Positions 1-10,016 of a DNA stretch of 64,000 nt are shown in pieces. How positions within the stretch are numbered: the stretch's first letter is position 1; each line of letters begins with the position of its first letter. The DNA is from Myxococcota bacterium (lineage in GTDB: Bacteria; Myxococcota_A; UBA796), in the NCBI GenBank assembly GCA_029251165.1, contig JAQXDW010000035.1, positions 98,805 to 162,804 of the forward strand, read 5' to 3'. The translations under genes and the position numbers were made by a program. Below the pieces are notes generated by a model, which was not told where the DNA came from, did not search any database, and saw nothing but the letters and a program-made list of their open reading frames with translations.

Positions 1-2
1 CG

Positions 3-1790
3 CTGCAGGGCGGCCTCATCGGCTGCGAGGCCAGCGAAGAGGTCAACTGCGACATCGTCAACACCAGCGAGTACTCCGAGCTCCTCGGGGTCCCGATCGC
101 CACCTGGGGCATCGCGACCTACCTCCTGGTCGCCGGGCTGGCTGGGCTGGCGGTCGCTGGCCGTCAGGCGGCGCTCAAGCTGCTGCTCGCCATCGGCATC
201 GGAACCTCGCTGTACTCCGGCTTCCTGTTCGGCATCTCCAAGCTCCAGCTCAACTACGTCTGTGCCTGGTGCATGCGCCTGTATGGCATCAACCTCTCGA
301 TCCCGGTGCTCTCTCTGATCGCTGGGGCCTGGAGCGCGCCGAGGCCGTCGGGGAAGGTCATCGGCTCGGCGCTGGCGGCGTTCGTGATGCTCTCGGCGGT
401 CTCTGTCGGTGGAGAGCGGGCGTTTCGGGCGAGCCTTCTGGGCGACGACGCCAGCGGCACCCGGCTCACGGAGGCTCCCCCGGAGGCCTCTCCGGCACCC
501 TCTGGCCCCCAGCGTGATCCAGAGGGCGTCCTCACCGCGCGCACCATGGAGGTGAAGACCGAGGACAAGAACGACGCCATCCTCCACATCCGTGCCGACG
601 ATGCCTGGAAGGGCAACCCGGATGCCGAGGTCATGCTGGTGGAATTCGCGGACCTGGAGTGCGGCTACTGCAAGCGCACGAGCGGACAGCTCAAGCGCCT
701 GGTGGAGGCCTACAGCGACGACGTCCTGTTCGTCTTCAAGCACTACCCCATGGATCCCACCTGCAACCCCGGGGTGAAGAACCGCAAGCACCGCTACGCC
801 TGCAGCGCGGCGATGGCCAGCGTCTGTGCGCAGCAGCAGGGACGGTTCTGGGCATTCCATGACCTCGCCTTCAAGAACCAGCACAAGCTCAAGGATGAGA
901 ACCTCCGGACCTACGCAGAGAGCGTCGGAGCTGACATGTCAGCATTTGACGCCTGCATGCGAGATCCCGAGACCAAGAAAACGGTGGCGAGCGACGCACA
1001 GGACGGCGCAGCAGTGGATGCCCACGGCACCCCACGGATCTTCATCAACGGCCAGCTGTACCGGTCCGGCTCCTCGGCAGAGAAGATGGCCGCGGCGATC
1101 GAGCGGGCGCTGGGCGCAGACGCTGTGACGGCTCGGGAGGCTGCGAAGGCGGTCGCGGAGGAGAAGCTCACCACCACCCCGATCCCCGACGATGTCCCCG
1201 AGATGCAGCGCATCACCCTCGGCAGCCTCGACTTCTTTATCGACACCTTCGAGTCTGGTCTCTCTGTCGAGGGCAGCAGCGCTGCAGCTCAGCAGGGCCG
1301 CCACCTCATCCCCGCCACTCAGATGAGCTGGTTTGCTGCCAACGAAGCCTGTGAGGCCGCTGGAAAGCGCATGTGCTCTGAGGCGGAGTGGGTCGCCGCC
1401 TGTCAGAACACCGAGCCGATCGATGACGACGGCAACGGCCAGTTCGCCGACGACATGGTCGAGGGCACCAGCTATCCCTACGCCGACTACCACTCACCCG
1501 GTCGCTGCTGGGACGGCCACGCCCGCGGGAGCAAGTGCGGCAAGGAGCAGGACCAGGACTGTCGCCCGGTCTACACCGGTGAGATGCCGGGCTGTGTGTC
1601 CGCTGGCGGGGTCTACGACCTGACCGGAAACGTCGAGGAGTGGGTCGGGGACAGCGCCGAGACGGCCGTCTTGCTCGGCGGCGCGTTCGACACGTCCAAG
1701 GACCACGCGCGCTGCTACCGCAGAAATGACACCTACGGTCCAGGCTTTGCCAACATCCGAACCGGCTTCCGGTGCTGCAAGAGCCCCTGA
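3..1790 (+). CDS. VKOR-DsbA-FGE-like fusion, 5' end missing
   Basis: The reading frame is open from the window edge, so the N-terminus lies outside. Residues are numbered from base 3. Residues 1-115 are the rest of a vitamin K epoxide reductase domain: loop cysteines C8 and C16, membrane segments, and the CxxC motif C87-A-W-C90. After a low-complexity linker comes a DsbA-like thioredoxin domain with C220-G-Y-C223. From about residue 400 to the stop is an FGE/SUMF1-fold domain (GKRMCSEAEW, TGNVEEW, GFRCC). VKOR domains pass electrons from thiol oxidases to quinone, so the first two domains should form disulfides in the periplasm. VKOR-DsbA fusions are known; the added FGE-fold domain is unusual. 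That domain lacks the paired cysteines of aerobic FGE, so formylglycine formation is doubtful. Confidence 0.85.
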   Translation: MQGGLIGCEASEEVNCDIVNTSEYSELLGVPIATWGIATYLLVAGLAGLAVAGRQAALKLLLAIGIGTSLYSGFLFGISKLQLNYVCAWCMRLYGINLSIPVLSLIAGAWSAPRPSGKVIGSALAAFVMLSAVSVGGERAFRASLLGDDASGTRLTEAPPEASPAPSGPQRDPEGVLTARTMEVKTEDKNDAILHIRADDAWKGNPDAEVMLVEFADLECGYCKRTSGQLKRLVEAYSDDVLFVFKHYPMDPTCNPGVKNRKHRYACSAAMASVCAQQQGRFWAFHDLAFKNQHKLKDENLRTYAESVGADMSAFDACMRDPETKKTVASDAQDGAAVDAHGTPRIFINGQLYRSGSSAEKMAAAIERALGADAVTAREAAKAVAEEKLTTTPIPDDVPEMQRITLGSLDFFIDTFESGLSVEGSSAAAQQGRHLIPATQMSWFAANEACEAAGKRMCSEAEWVAACQNTEPIDDDGNGQFADDMVEGTSYPYADYHSPGRCWDGHARGSKCGKEQDQDCRPVYTGEMPGCVSAGGVYDLTGNVEEWVGDSAETAVLLGGAFDTSKDHARCYRRNDTYGPGFANIRTGFRCCKSP

Positions 1791-2006
1791 GGGGGGCCCC
1801 GTTCCGCTGGATCGGCGAAAGCGCCGCAGGTCGTCGGGCTGGATGACCTTCCGGTCTGCGTCAGCAGGGGGCTGCGGTGGGTCGAAAAGACTCTCAGGAC
1901 CGGGGTGAGCTCACCACGGGAGGCGGTCTTGGTTGGGGTGAGTTGGTGGGAAACACGCGAGCGGTCGCAGAGAGTGAGGTAAATTCGAGGGCAATCTGGA
2001 GTCCTC

Positions 2007-5000
2007 ATGTTGTCCCTGCTCGCCCTCTCCATGCCCTCGCTCGCTGCATCTCTCACCGTCGATCCGTCTAGCTCCGGCGCATATGCCACCATCCAGGACG
2101 CCATCGACGCAGCAAGCTCCGGCGACACCATCTCGGTTGTCAGCGGCACCTACTATGAGTGCATCGACACGGGAGGAAGAGACCTCAGCCTCAGCGGCTC
2201 CAGCGCGACCATCGACGGTGCCGGGTACTGCTCCAGCACCATCGAGGTGTCGGGCGGCGAGACGGTCACGTTCTCCGGCTTCACGATCCGGAACACCTAC
2301 TACCGCGGCGCCTACGTTGCCTACAGCGACGTCACCTTCGATGACGTCTCCTTCGACGGCAACGGGCACACCTCCTACGTCTCCGGCGGTGCTCTGTACG
2401 TCTCCGGCGGCTCGGTCACGATCACAGACTCCGAGTTTACCGACAACGACGGCTACTACGGCGGCGCGATCTACACTGAGAGCGGCTCCGATGTCGACGT
2501 CTCAGGCACGACCTTCAGCAACAACTACGCCTACTATGGCGCAGCCATCCACGCCGATGGCTCCTCCGCGATCACCCTCGACACCGTCACACTGGAGAGC
2601 AACTTCTCCTACAACGACGGCGGCGCGATCTACCTGGGCAGCAGCTCCAGCCTGGCCAGCACCGACTCCACCTGGGACTCCAACAGCGGCTACTACACCC
2701 ACGGTGCTGCGATCTACGCCTTGGACAACAACGAGATCACCCTGTCGGGCGACACCTTCGAGAGCAACGCCGCCACGTACTACACCTCCGGCTACCACGG
2801 CGGCGCGGTCTACCTGGGTGCTGATGCCAACCTGACGGCCTCAGGGACCACCTTCAGCAACAACAATGGCTACTACGGCGGTGCGATCTACGGCAGCGAC
2901 GGCAACACCATCGACCTGACCGACGTCGACTTCGACGGCAACTATGCCCGCTACTACGGCGGCGCGGTCTACATCGAGTCTGGCGACTTCGCTCACAACG
3001 GCGGCGAGTACACCAGCAACGTGTCGTACTACTCCGGCGGTGCGATCTACGCGTACGACTACGCCGACGTCGACCTCGACAACCTCGACTTCATCACGAC
3101 CACCTCGCTGTATGGCTACGGCGGCGCGGTCTACCACTACTACTACGGCAGCCAGAGCATCGCGGACGTCACCTTCACCGACTCCACCGCCTACTACGGC
3201 GGCGGCGCGCTGTACCTCCACCAGCTCTACTCCTCGGTCACCATCGCCCGCTCGTCGTTCGACGGCAGCACCGCGACCAACCAGCACGGCGGCGCGATCC
3301 ATGCCGACTACTACGTCGGCCTCGGCATCACCAACAGCAGCTTCTCCGACAACCACAGCTACAACAACGGCGGCGCGATCTACCAGTACCGCTATGGTGC
3401 GCTGTCGGTGGACGCCTCGACCTTCGAGCGCAACGACACCACCTACGGCCACGGCGGCGCGATCTACGCCTACCCGAACACGACGGGGGCCTACGATCTG
3501 CTGGTGGCTGACTCGACGTTTACGGAGAACGAGACGTACTACCATGGCGGTGCGATCTACGCCTACTACATCGATGACCTCGAGATCTCCGACTCTTCCT
3601 TCGAGTCGAACGTCGCCAACACCGCCAACAGCTCCTACTCCGGCGGTGCGCTGTTTCTGTACTACAACGACGACGTCACGATCGCTGCGAACATGTTCTG
3701 CACCAACGAGGCCTACAGCGGCGGTGCGGTGTACAGCTACTACGCCTACGGCGGCACCGATGCGTGGACCAACAACATCTTCCAGGAGAACGTCGCCACC
3801 TATGCCGGCGGCGCGCTCTACTTCACCACCAACTACTACAACACGTTCATCAACAACACCCTGGTCGGCAACGACGCCAACACCTACGGCGGCGGGCTGT
3901 ACTTCACCGGCACCTACTCGTCGTTCTTCAACAACATCGTCGCCTACAGCATCGACGGCGGCGGGGTCTACGCTGCGGACGCTGCCAGCAACTCGAACTC
4001 CGACTTCTACTACAACGACTGGTACAGCAACCTCGGCGGAGACACCGCAGGCTCCTTCTCCTTCTCGACCTCCGGCAACGGCAACATCACCGACAACCCG
4101 GACTTTGACAGCTACAGCCTCGACGGAGACTGCGGCAACGACGCCCTGACCCTCGACGCGGCCTCTGCACTCATCGACGCTGGATACACCGCCTACCTCG
4201 ACCCCGACGGCACCACCAGCGACATTGGTGCCTATGGCGGGCCAGGCAGCCCGGTGACCGACGCCGACGGCGACGGCTACTACTCCGACGTCGACTGTGA
4301 CGACGACGACGCGGCCGTCTACCCTGGCGCCTCGGAGACCTGGTATGACGGGGTGGACTCCGACTGCGACGGGGTGAGCGACTACGATCAGGACGGCGAC
4401 GGCGAGGACTCCGATGCCTACGGTGGAGCCGACTGCGACGACACCGACGCAGCGGTCAACACCAGCGCCTCAGACACCTGGTACGATGGCGTCGATCAGG
4501 ACTGCGATGGTGCCGATGACTATGACCAGGACGGCGACGGCTACGGCCACGATGGCTACCCCGGCGGGAGCGACTGCGACGACACGAACGACAGCATCAA
4601 CCCCGGCGAGTCGGAGGTCTACTACGACGGCATCGACACCGACTGCGACGGCAGCAGCGACTACGACGCTGACGGCGACGGAGAAGACTCCGACAGCTAC
4701 GGTGGCGATGACTGTGACGATGCCGACGACGGGATCAACACCGCTGCCGCAGAGATCTGGTACGATGGCGTCGACAGTGACTGCGACGGCGGCAGCGACT
4801 ACGATGCCGACGGAGATGGCTACGACTCCGACAGCTACGGCGGAGATGACTGCGATGACGCCACCGCCGCGACCAACCCGGGCGCAGCTGAGATCTGGTA
4901 CGACGGCGTCGATGCCGACTGCGCTGGAGACTCGGACTACGACGCCGACGGCGACGGCGAGGACGCGGACAGCTACGGCGGTGATGACTGCGATGACACC

Positions 5001-6089
5001 GACGCCACCGTCAATACCAGTTCTTCGGACACCTGGTATGATGGGGTTGACTCCGACTGTGCGGGCGACTCCGACTATGACGCCGACGTCGACGGTCATG
5101 ACTCGGACCTCTACGGCGGAAGCGACTGCGACGACGCTGACAGCGCCATCAACCCCGACGCCGCAGAGATCTGGTACGATGGGGACGACACTGACTGCGA
5201 CGGCGGCAGCGACTACGATCAGGACCGCGACGGAGAAGACTCCGACAGCTACGGTGGTTTAGACTGCAACGACACCGACGCGACGGTGAACTCCGCCGCC
5301 GCAGAGATCTGGTACGACGGCGTCGACCAGGACTGCGACGGGTGGAGCGACTACGATCAGGACCGCGACGGGTACACCCTGGACAGCTACGGGGGAACGG
5401 ACTGCAACGACACCGACGCGGACATCAGCCCGGAGGCGGTGGAGCTCTGGTACGACGGCATCGACGCGGACTGCGACGGGTGGAGCGACTACGACGCAGA
5501 CCAGGACGGCCACGACCAGGAGGGGCTCGGCGGCGATGACTGCCAGGATGCAGACGCCACCATCTACCCCGGCGCGGAGGATGACCCCTACGACGGCATC
5601 GATCAGGACTGCTCCGGGGACTCTGACTACGACAGCGACGGCGACGGCTACGACTCCGTGGACTATGGCGGGCCGGACTGTGACGACGAGGACGAGGACA
5701 TCCATCCCTCCGCGACGGAGGTCTGGTACGACGGCGTGGACGCCGACTGTGACGGCGAGAGCGACTACGACGCCGACGCCGATGGCTACGAGTCCGCAGA
5801 CCACGGCGGCGACGACTGCGACGATGCCGACAGCGCCATCAGCCCGGCCGCCGAGGAGATCGCCGACGACGGCATCGACCAGGACTGCGACGGCACAGAC
5901 CTCGTCACCGAGGACACCACGCCCGCCGATGGTGAGGAAGATACTGGAGGCAGCAGCGATGCGTATACCGACGGCAGCGCCGCAGATGGCACCGGCGACA
6001 AGGCCTGCAGCCACGTCCGCTCCGGAGCTGCTGGGTTCTGGGGGCTCGCGGTGCTGTTTGTGGGACTCGTGAGGCGGCGGCGGTCCTAA
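2007..6089 (+). CDS. Giant secreted beta-helix / MopE-repeat surface protein
   Basis: 1360 residues. A short signal peptide (MLSLLALSMPSLAAS) follows an ATG with GGAG five bases upstream. Residues about 20-700 are a right-handed parallel beta-helix of the polymorphic outer-membrane-protein type, with a GGA(I/V)Y motif recurring every 25-35 residues and much Tyr/Ser/Asn. Residues about 750-1300 hold 12 tandem Asp-rich units of MopE type (DxDGDG, DCDD, WYDGxDxDCDG), expected to bind Ca2+. The end is Cys, a hydrophobic stretch and RRRRS, like MYXO-CTERM sorting signals, which predicts surface anchoring or processing. Compared with the next gene, the ECDG part of each unit reads E-x-WYDG, losing one cysteine per repeat. 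It is followed 78 bp downstream by a paralogue. The exact role is unknown; adhesion or surface-layer function is inference. Confidence 0.88.
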   Translation: MLSLLALSMPSLAASLTVDPSSSGAYATIQDAIDAASSGDTISVVSGTYYECIDTGGRDLSLSGSSATIDGAGYCSSTIEVSGGETVTFSGFTIRNTYYRGAYVAYSDVTFDDVSFDGNGHTSYVSGGALYVSGGSVTITDSEFTDNDGYYGGAIYTESGSDVDVSGTTFSNNYAYYGAAIHADGSSAITLDTVTLESNFSYNDGGAIYLGSSSSLASTDSTWDSNSGYYTHGAAIYALDNNEITLSGDTFESNAATYYTSGYHGGAVYLGADANLTASGTTFSNNNGYYGGAIYGSDGNTIDLTDVDFDGNYARYYGGAVYIESGDFAHNGGEYTSNVSYYSGGAIYAYDYADVDLDNLDFITTTSLYGYGGAVYHYYYGSQSIADVTFTDSTAYYGGGALYLHQLYSSVTIARSSFDGSTATNQHGGAIHADYYVGLGITNSSFSDNHSYNNGGAIYQYRYGALSVDASTFERNDTTYGHGGAIYAYPNTTGAYDLLVADSTFTENETYYHGGAIYAYYIDDLEISDSSFESNVANTANSSYSGGALFLYYNDDVTIAANMFCTNEAYSGGAVYSYYAYGGTDAWTNNIFQENVATYAGGALYFTTNYYNTFINNTLVGNDANTYGGGLYFTGTYSSFFNNIVAYSIDGGGVYAADAASNSNSDFYYNDWYSNLGGDTAGSFSFSTSGNGNITDNPDFDSYSLDGDCGNDALTLDAASALIDAGYTAYLDPDGTTSDIGAYGGPGSPVTDADGDGYYSDVDCDDDDAAVYPGASETWYDGVDSDCDGVSDYDQDGDGEDSDAYGGADCDDTDAAVNTSASDTWYDGVDQDCDGADDYDQDGDGYGHDGYPGGSDCDDTNDSINPGESEVYYDGIDTDCDGSSDYDADGDGEDSDSYGGDDCDDADDGINTAAAEIWYDGVDSDCDGGSDYDADGDGYDSDSYGGDDCDDATAATNPGAAEIWYDGVDADCAGDSDYDADGDGEDADSYGGDDCDDTDATVNTSSSDTWYDGVDSDCAGDSDYDADVDGHDSDLYGGSDCDDADSAINPDAAEIWYDGDDTDCDGGSDYDQDRDGEDSDSYGGLDCNDTDATVNSAAAEIWYDGVDQDCDGWSDYDQDRDGYTLDSYGGTDCNDTDADISPEAVELWYDGIDADCDGWSDYDADQDGHDQEGLGGDDCQDADATIYPGAEDDPYDGIDQDCSGDSDYDSDGDGYDSVDYGGPDCDDEDEDIHPSATEVWYDGVDADCDGESDYDADADGYESADHGGDDCDDADSAISPAAEEIADDGIDQDCDGTDLVTEDTTPADGEEDTGGSSDAYTDGSAADGTGDKACSHVRSGAAGFWGLAVLFVGLVRRRRS

Positions 6090-6167
6090 GCCAGACGTTC
6101 ACAGCGCGTCTCAAAGAACAGGGCAAACAATTCCGATTACAGTGAAAGTACTGAATCGGAGGCCACC

Positions 6168-9100
6168 GTGCTCGCCTTGCTCTTTGCCGTGCCTTCTCTG
6201 GCAGCGACCATCACTGTCTCCTCTTCCGGGAGCTACACCACCATCCAGTCTGCGGTCTCCGCGGCCTCGGATGGTGACACCATCTCCATCAGCGCGGGCA
6301 CCTACAGTGAGTGTGTAGACCTCAGCGGCCGCGATCTGATCTTGGTCGGCGTCTCGACAGCCGCCACCATCGTCGACGGTGGCGGGTGCAGCGCGGGAGC
6401 ATTCTCGATGACGAGCGGCGAGACCGCCGAGATCAGCGCGCTGACCATCACCAACAGCAGCTACCCTGCGGTGGTCGTCGAGAGCAGCGTCTTGACCCTG
6501 GAAGATGTGCTCATCGAGTCCTCGGGCTCGGTCACCTATGGTCGAGACGGCGGCGCGATCCACGCCGACAACAGCTACGTCGAGGTCATCGACTCCACCC
6601 TCGACGCAAACGGCGGCTACTACGGCGGCGCGATCTCGCTGCAGTCGGCCTCGGCTCTGGTCGTCGACGGGGCGACCTTCTCAGACAACAGCGCGCAGTT
6701 CGGCGGCGGCATCGCGCTGGAGGATGGCTCCTCGGCAGACATCACCAACACCACCTTCGAGGGGGGACTGGTGAACGTCTCCGGCTACGGCAAGGGCGGC
6801 GCGATCTACAGCTACGATGAAGCTGAGGTGACCATCGAGACCTCGACGTTCACCGACAACGAGTCGGCGACCTTCGGCGGTGCGATCTCCATGGAGACCG
6901 GCGGCAGCCTCGACATCACCGACTCGGTCTTCGACGGCAACGAGATCCTCACCTCGCTGGCGAGCCCCAGCAGCGGCGGCGCGGTCTACGCCTACGACCT
7001 CGACGAGATGTCGATATCCGACTCAGAATTCACGGATAACGTCGGTTATTTCTATGGCGGTGCGGTCTTTGCCAACAACATGGCGTCCGAGACTGAGATC
7101 AGCGACTCCACGTTCTCTGGAAATGAGATCCAGAGCAAGCGCGGCGGTGCGGTCGAATTCTCTGCGGGCTCCGATCTGGCCATCACCCGATGCGTCTTTG
7201 AGGACAACACCTCCGCAGAGGCCGGCGCGGCGCTGAGTGTGTATCAGAACGTCACGCTCACGGTTACGGACTCCGATTTCTCCGGAAACATGAACTCCTC
7301 GACCCGAGATGCCTACGGCGGCGCGATCTTTGTCTACGATGACAACAACGGTGAAGACCTGACCATCTCCGGAAGCACATTCGAGGACAACGAGGCCGCA
7401 CTGTCTGGCGGCGCACTCTACGTCTATGGAATGAACACCGTCACAATCGAAGAGTCCATCTTCAACCGGAACGTCGCCAGCGGGATCAGCAATGCGTCGT
7501 CGTACTACGGCGGCGCAGCGAACTTCTATGACCTCACGGAGCTGAGCATCACCAACGCGGACGTCTGCGGAAACGAGGCAGACTATGCCGGCGGCTTCTA
7601 CATGGAGCTGATCGACGACGTTCGGATGTTGAACTCCACGCTCGTGGAGAACACCGCCTCTCTTGAGGGCGGCAGCGGCTACATTCTGGACGTCGATGAC
7701 GTTGTGATGGAGAACAACTCCTTCGTCGCGGCGACCGGGGGCGGGCTGTACTTCGGCCAGACGGTGGTCACCTTCACCAACAACGTGGTCGCCTACACCA
7801 CCGACACCTACGGCGTCTACGCCGGAGACTCCGGCACCGACTCCGGCAGCAGCTTCACCTACAACGACTGGTACGACAACGGGACCGACGACACCGACGG
7901 CTACTTCACCTTCTCGACCACCAGCAGCGGCAACATCACCGACGCTCCGGACTTCAACGACTACTCCGAGGATGGAGACTGCGGGAACGACGACCTCACT
8001 CCAGCCACCGGCTCGGCCTTGATCGACGCAGGGGATCCCTCCATCACCGATCCGGACGGCTCTGACAGCGACATCGGTGCCTACGGCGGCGATGGCAGCC
8101 TGCTGGTCGATGAGGATGGCGATGGCTACTACAGCAACACCGACTGTGACGACGACGACGCGGACATCAATCCTGGCGAGAGCGAGGTCTGCGACGGGAT
8201 CGACAACGACTGCGACGGCGAGGTTGACGTCGGAAGTGCCGACGGCAGCACGTACTATGCAGACGACGACGGAGACGGCTACGGCGATCCGGACAGCAGC
8301 AGCGACCTCTGCGAGGAGACTTCTGGATACGTCTCTGACGATACCGACTGCGACGACACTGACAGCAGCATCAACCCTGGCGAGTCCGAGATCTGTGACG
8401 GTGACGACAACGACTGTGACGGTGACGTCGACGGAGAGGATGCCGTCGATGTGAACACCTGGTACCTCGACTACGACTCTGATGGCTTCGGCGGGACCGC
8501 CTACACCGAGGTCGCCTGCGATCAGCCGAGCGGCTACGTCGACAACAGCGACGACTGCGACGACGGCGACTCCAGCATCAGCCCGGATGCCGACGAGTAC
8601 TGTGACGGTGACGACAACGACTGTGACGGCGACACCGACGAAGACGATGCCGTCGATGCCGTGACCTGGTACATCGACTTTGATGGCGACGGCTACGGCG
8701 TGGCGACGTTCAGCGACCTCTCCTGCAGCGTGCCGTCGGGCTACGCCGCCACCGACGATGACTGCGACGACACCGACGGCAGCGTCAATCCGGGAGCCGA
8801 TGAGGTCTGCGACAGCATCGACAACAACTGCGACGGCGATGCGGACTCTGATGCCATCGACCAGACCGAATGGTACGCCGATAACGATGGTGATACCTAC
8901 GGTAATCCGGTAGAAAGTGAGACGGCTTGCGAGGCGAGCGCGGGCTACGTCGACAACGACAGCGACTGCGACGATGACTCCGCAGCAGCCCTGCCGGGCG
9001 GCACCGAGATCTGCGACGGTCTGGACAACGACTGTGATGGAAGCATCGACGACGGCGCGGATCTCACGCTCTTCTATGCGGACCTGGACGGAGACGGCTA

Positions 9101-9725
9101 CGGCGACCCGGAGAGCGCCACAGAGGCCTGTGACTCACCGGGCAACCACGTCGAAAACGGCGACGACTGCGACGATGGCGTCAGCTACTCCTACCCGGGG
9201 GCTGCAGAAGTCTGCGATGGCCTCGACAACGACTGCGACGAGGAGATCGATGAAGACGCGGTCGACATGAGCACCTGGTACGGCGACAGCGACGGAGACG
9301 GCTACGGTGACGCAAACAGCGCGATGATGTCCTGTGATGAGCCCGAGGGGTACGTCAGCAGCAACAACGACTGCAACGACTCCGCGGACTCCGCCTACCC
9401 TGGCGGCACAGAAATTCCCTACGACGGTCTGGACAACGACTGCGATGGTGACGATCTCACCGACGTCGACGGCGACGGATACGACGCAGACATCGCGGGT
9501 GGTGATGACTGCGACGATGAGGACGTCGACATCAACCCGGCGAGTGAAGACATCGCCGGAGACGGAATCGATCAGGACTGTGACGGCTCGGATGCGCTCG
9601 AAGACGTCGAGACCGATCCCGACAAGGGCAGCTGCAGCCACGTCGGCGGCGGCGATGCGGGGCTCTGGGGGCTGCTCGCGGTCGCCGGGCTGCTCCGTCG
9701 GCGGCGCAGACGGGCTGTGCTGTGA
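6168..9725 (+). CDS. Giant secreted beta-helix / MopE-repeat protein, paralogue
   Basis: 1185 residues. The start is GTG with CGGAGG upstream, and the signal peptide is MLALLFAVPSLAAT. The architecture matches the preceding gene: a beta-helix region to about residue 620 (GGAI motifs, less Tyr-rich), then eight MopE-type units, mostly of the cysteine-containing form E(V/I)CDGxDNDCDG, and a C-terminal MYXO-CTERM-like tail (CSHVGGGDAG, hydrophobic, then Arg-rich). The beta-helix N-terminus is closely similar to the neighbour, indicating tandem duplication and divergence. The repeats are expected to bind Ca2+ and to be oxidised in the envelope, where the upstream VKOR-DsbA protein could help form disulfides (inference). 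Surface display is predicted; substrate or partner is unknown. Confidence 0.88.
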   Translation: MLALLFAVPSLAATITVSSSGSYTTIQSAVSAASDGDTISISAGTYSECVDLSGRDLILVGVSTAATIVDGGGCSAGAFSMTSGETAEISALTITNSSYPAVVVESSVLTLEDVLIESSGSVTYGRDGGAIHADNSYVEVIDSTLDANGGYYGGAISLQSASALVVDGATFSDNSAQFGGGIALEDGSSADITNTTFEGGLVNVSGYGKGGAIYSYDEAEVTIETSTFTDNESATFGGAISMETGGSLDITDSVFDGNEILTSLASPSSGGAVYAYDLDEMSISDSEFTDNVGYFYGGAVFANNMASETEISDSTFSGNEIQSKRGGAVEFSAGSDLAITRCVFEDNTSAEAGAALSVYQNVTLTVTDSDFSGNMNSSTRDAYGGAIFVYDDNNGEDLTISGSTFEDNEAALSGGALYVYGMNTVTIEESIFNRNVASGISNASSYYGGAANFYDLTELSITNADVCGNEADYAGGFYMELIDDVRMLNSTLVENTASLEGGSGYILDVDDVVMENNSFVAATGGGLYFGQTVVTFTNNVVAYTTDTYGVYAGDSGTDSGSSFTYNDWYDNGTDDTDGYFTFSTTSSGNITDAPDFNDYSEDGDCGNDDLTPATGSALIDAGDPSITDPDGSDSDIGAYGGDGSLLVDEDGDGYYSNTDCDDDDADINPGESEVCDGIDNDCDGEVDVGSADGSTYYADDDGDGYGDPDSSSDLCEETSGYVSDDTDCDDTDSSINPGESEICDGDDNDCDGDVDGEDAVDVNTWYLDYDSDGFGGTAYTEVACDQPSGYVDNSDDCDDGDSSISPDADEYCDGDDNDCDGDTDEDDAVDAVTWYIDFDGDGYGVATFSDLSCSVPSGYAATDDDCDDTDGSVNPGADEVCDSIDNNCDGDADSDAIDQTEWYADNDGDTYGNPVESETACEASAGYVDNDSDCDDDSAAALPGGTEICDGLDNDCDGSIDDGADLTLFYADLDGDGYGDPESATEACDSPGNHVENGDDCDDGVSYSYPGAAEVCDGLDNDCDEEIDEDAVDMSTWYGDSDGDGYGDANSAMMSCDEPEGYVSSNNDCNDSADSAYPGGTEIPYDGLDNDCDGDDLTDVDGDGYDADIAGGDDCDDEDVDINPASEDIAGDGIDQDCDGSDALEDVETDPDKGSCSHVGGGDAGLWGLLAVAGLLRRRRRRAVL

Positions 9726-9877
9726 TGCTGTCGTTGCTGCTCCTGACGGGTGAGCTGCTTGAGGGGATTAGACACTCATGTACGGTGGTGTCGCCATGCA
9801 CGCCGGCCTCACTCCGTCCTGTGCAGCCCGGCGCGGTGACGGAGCCCAGCCCCAGCATCGGGCGGTCCATTGCCTAG
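9725..9877 (+). CDS. Possible small secreted peptide coupled to the gene before
   Basis: Its ATG overlaps the stop of the preceding gene (TGATG). It encodes 50 residues beginning with a short hydrophobic stretch (MLSLLLLTGELLEG) and ends at an amber codon. The same frame stays open after TAG with a GTG at 9881. No family is recognised. It may be a real coupled peptide, a decayed gene, or chance. Confidence 0.2.
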   Translation: MLSLLLLTGELLEGIRHSCTVVSPCTPASLRPVQPGAVTEPSPSIGRSIA

Positions 9878-10016
9878 GCGGTGAACGGTGAGGTCTACAC
9901 CGCACCGACTGTGATGGAGCGCATCGAGGGCGGCGAGATCTTGCTGAGCCTAAGCGGCATCATCACGAAGAGAGCGGATCGAGCACTGCTCCAAGCTGCT
10001 GAGCGGGCGGCAGTGA

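Noticed and set aside
1784..1794. Hairpin CCCC-TGA-GGGG at the end of the VKOR fusion gene
   Set aside because: Only four base pairs, spans the stop codon and has no U tract, so it is not a credible terminator.
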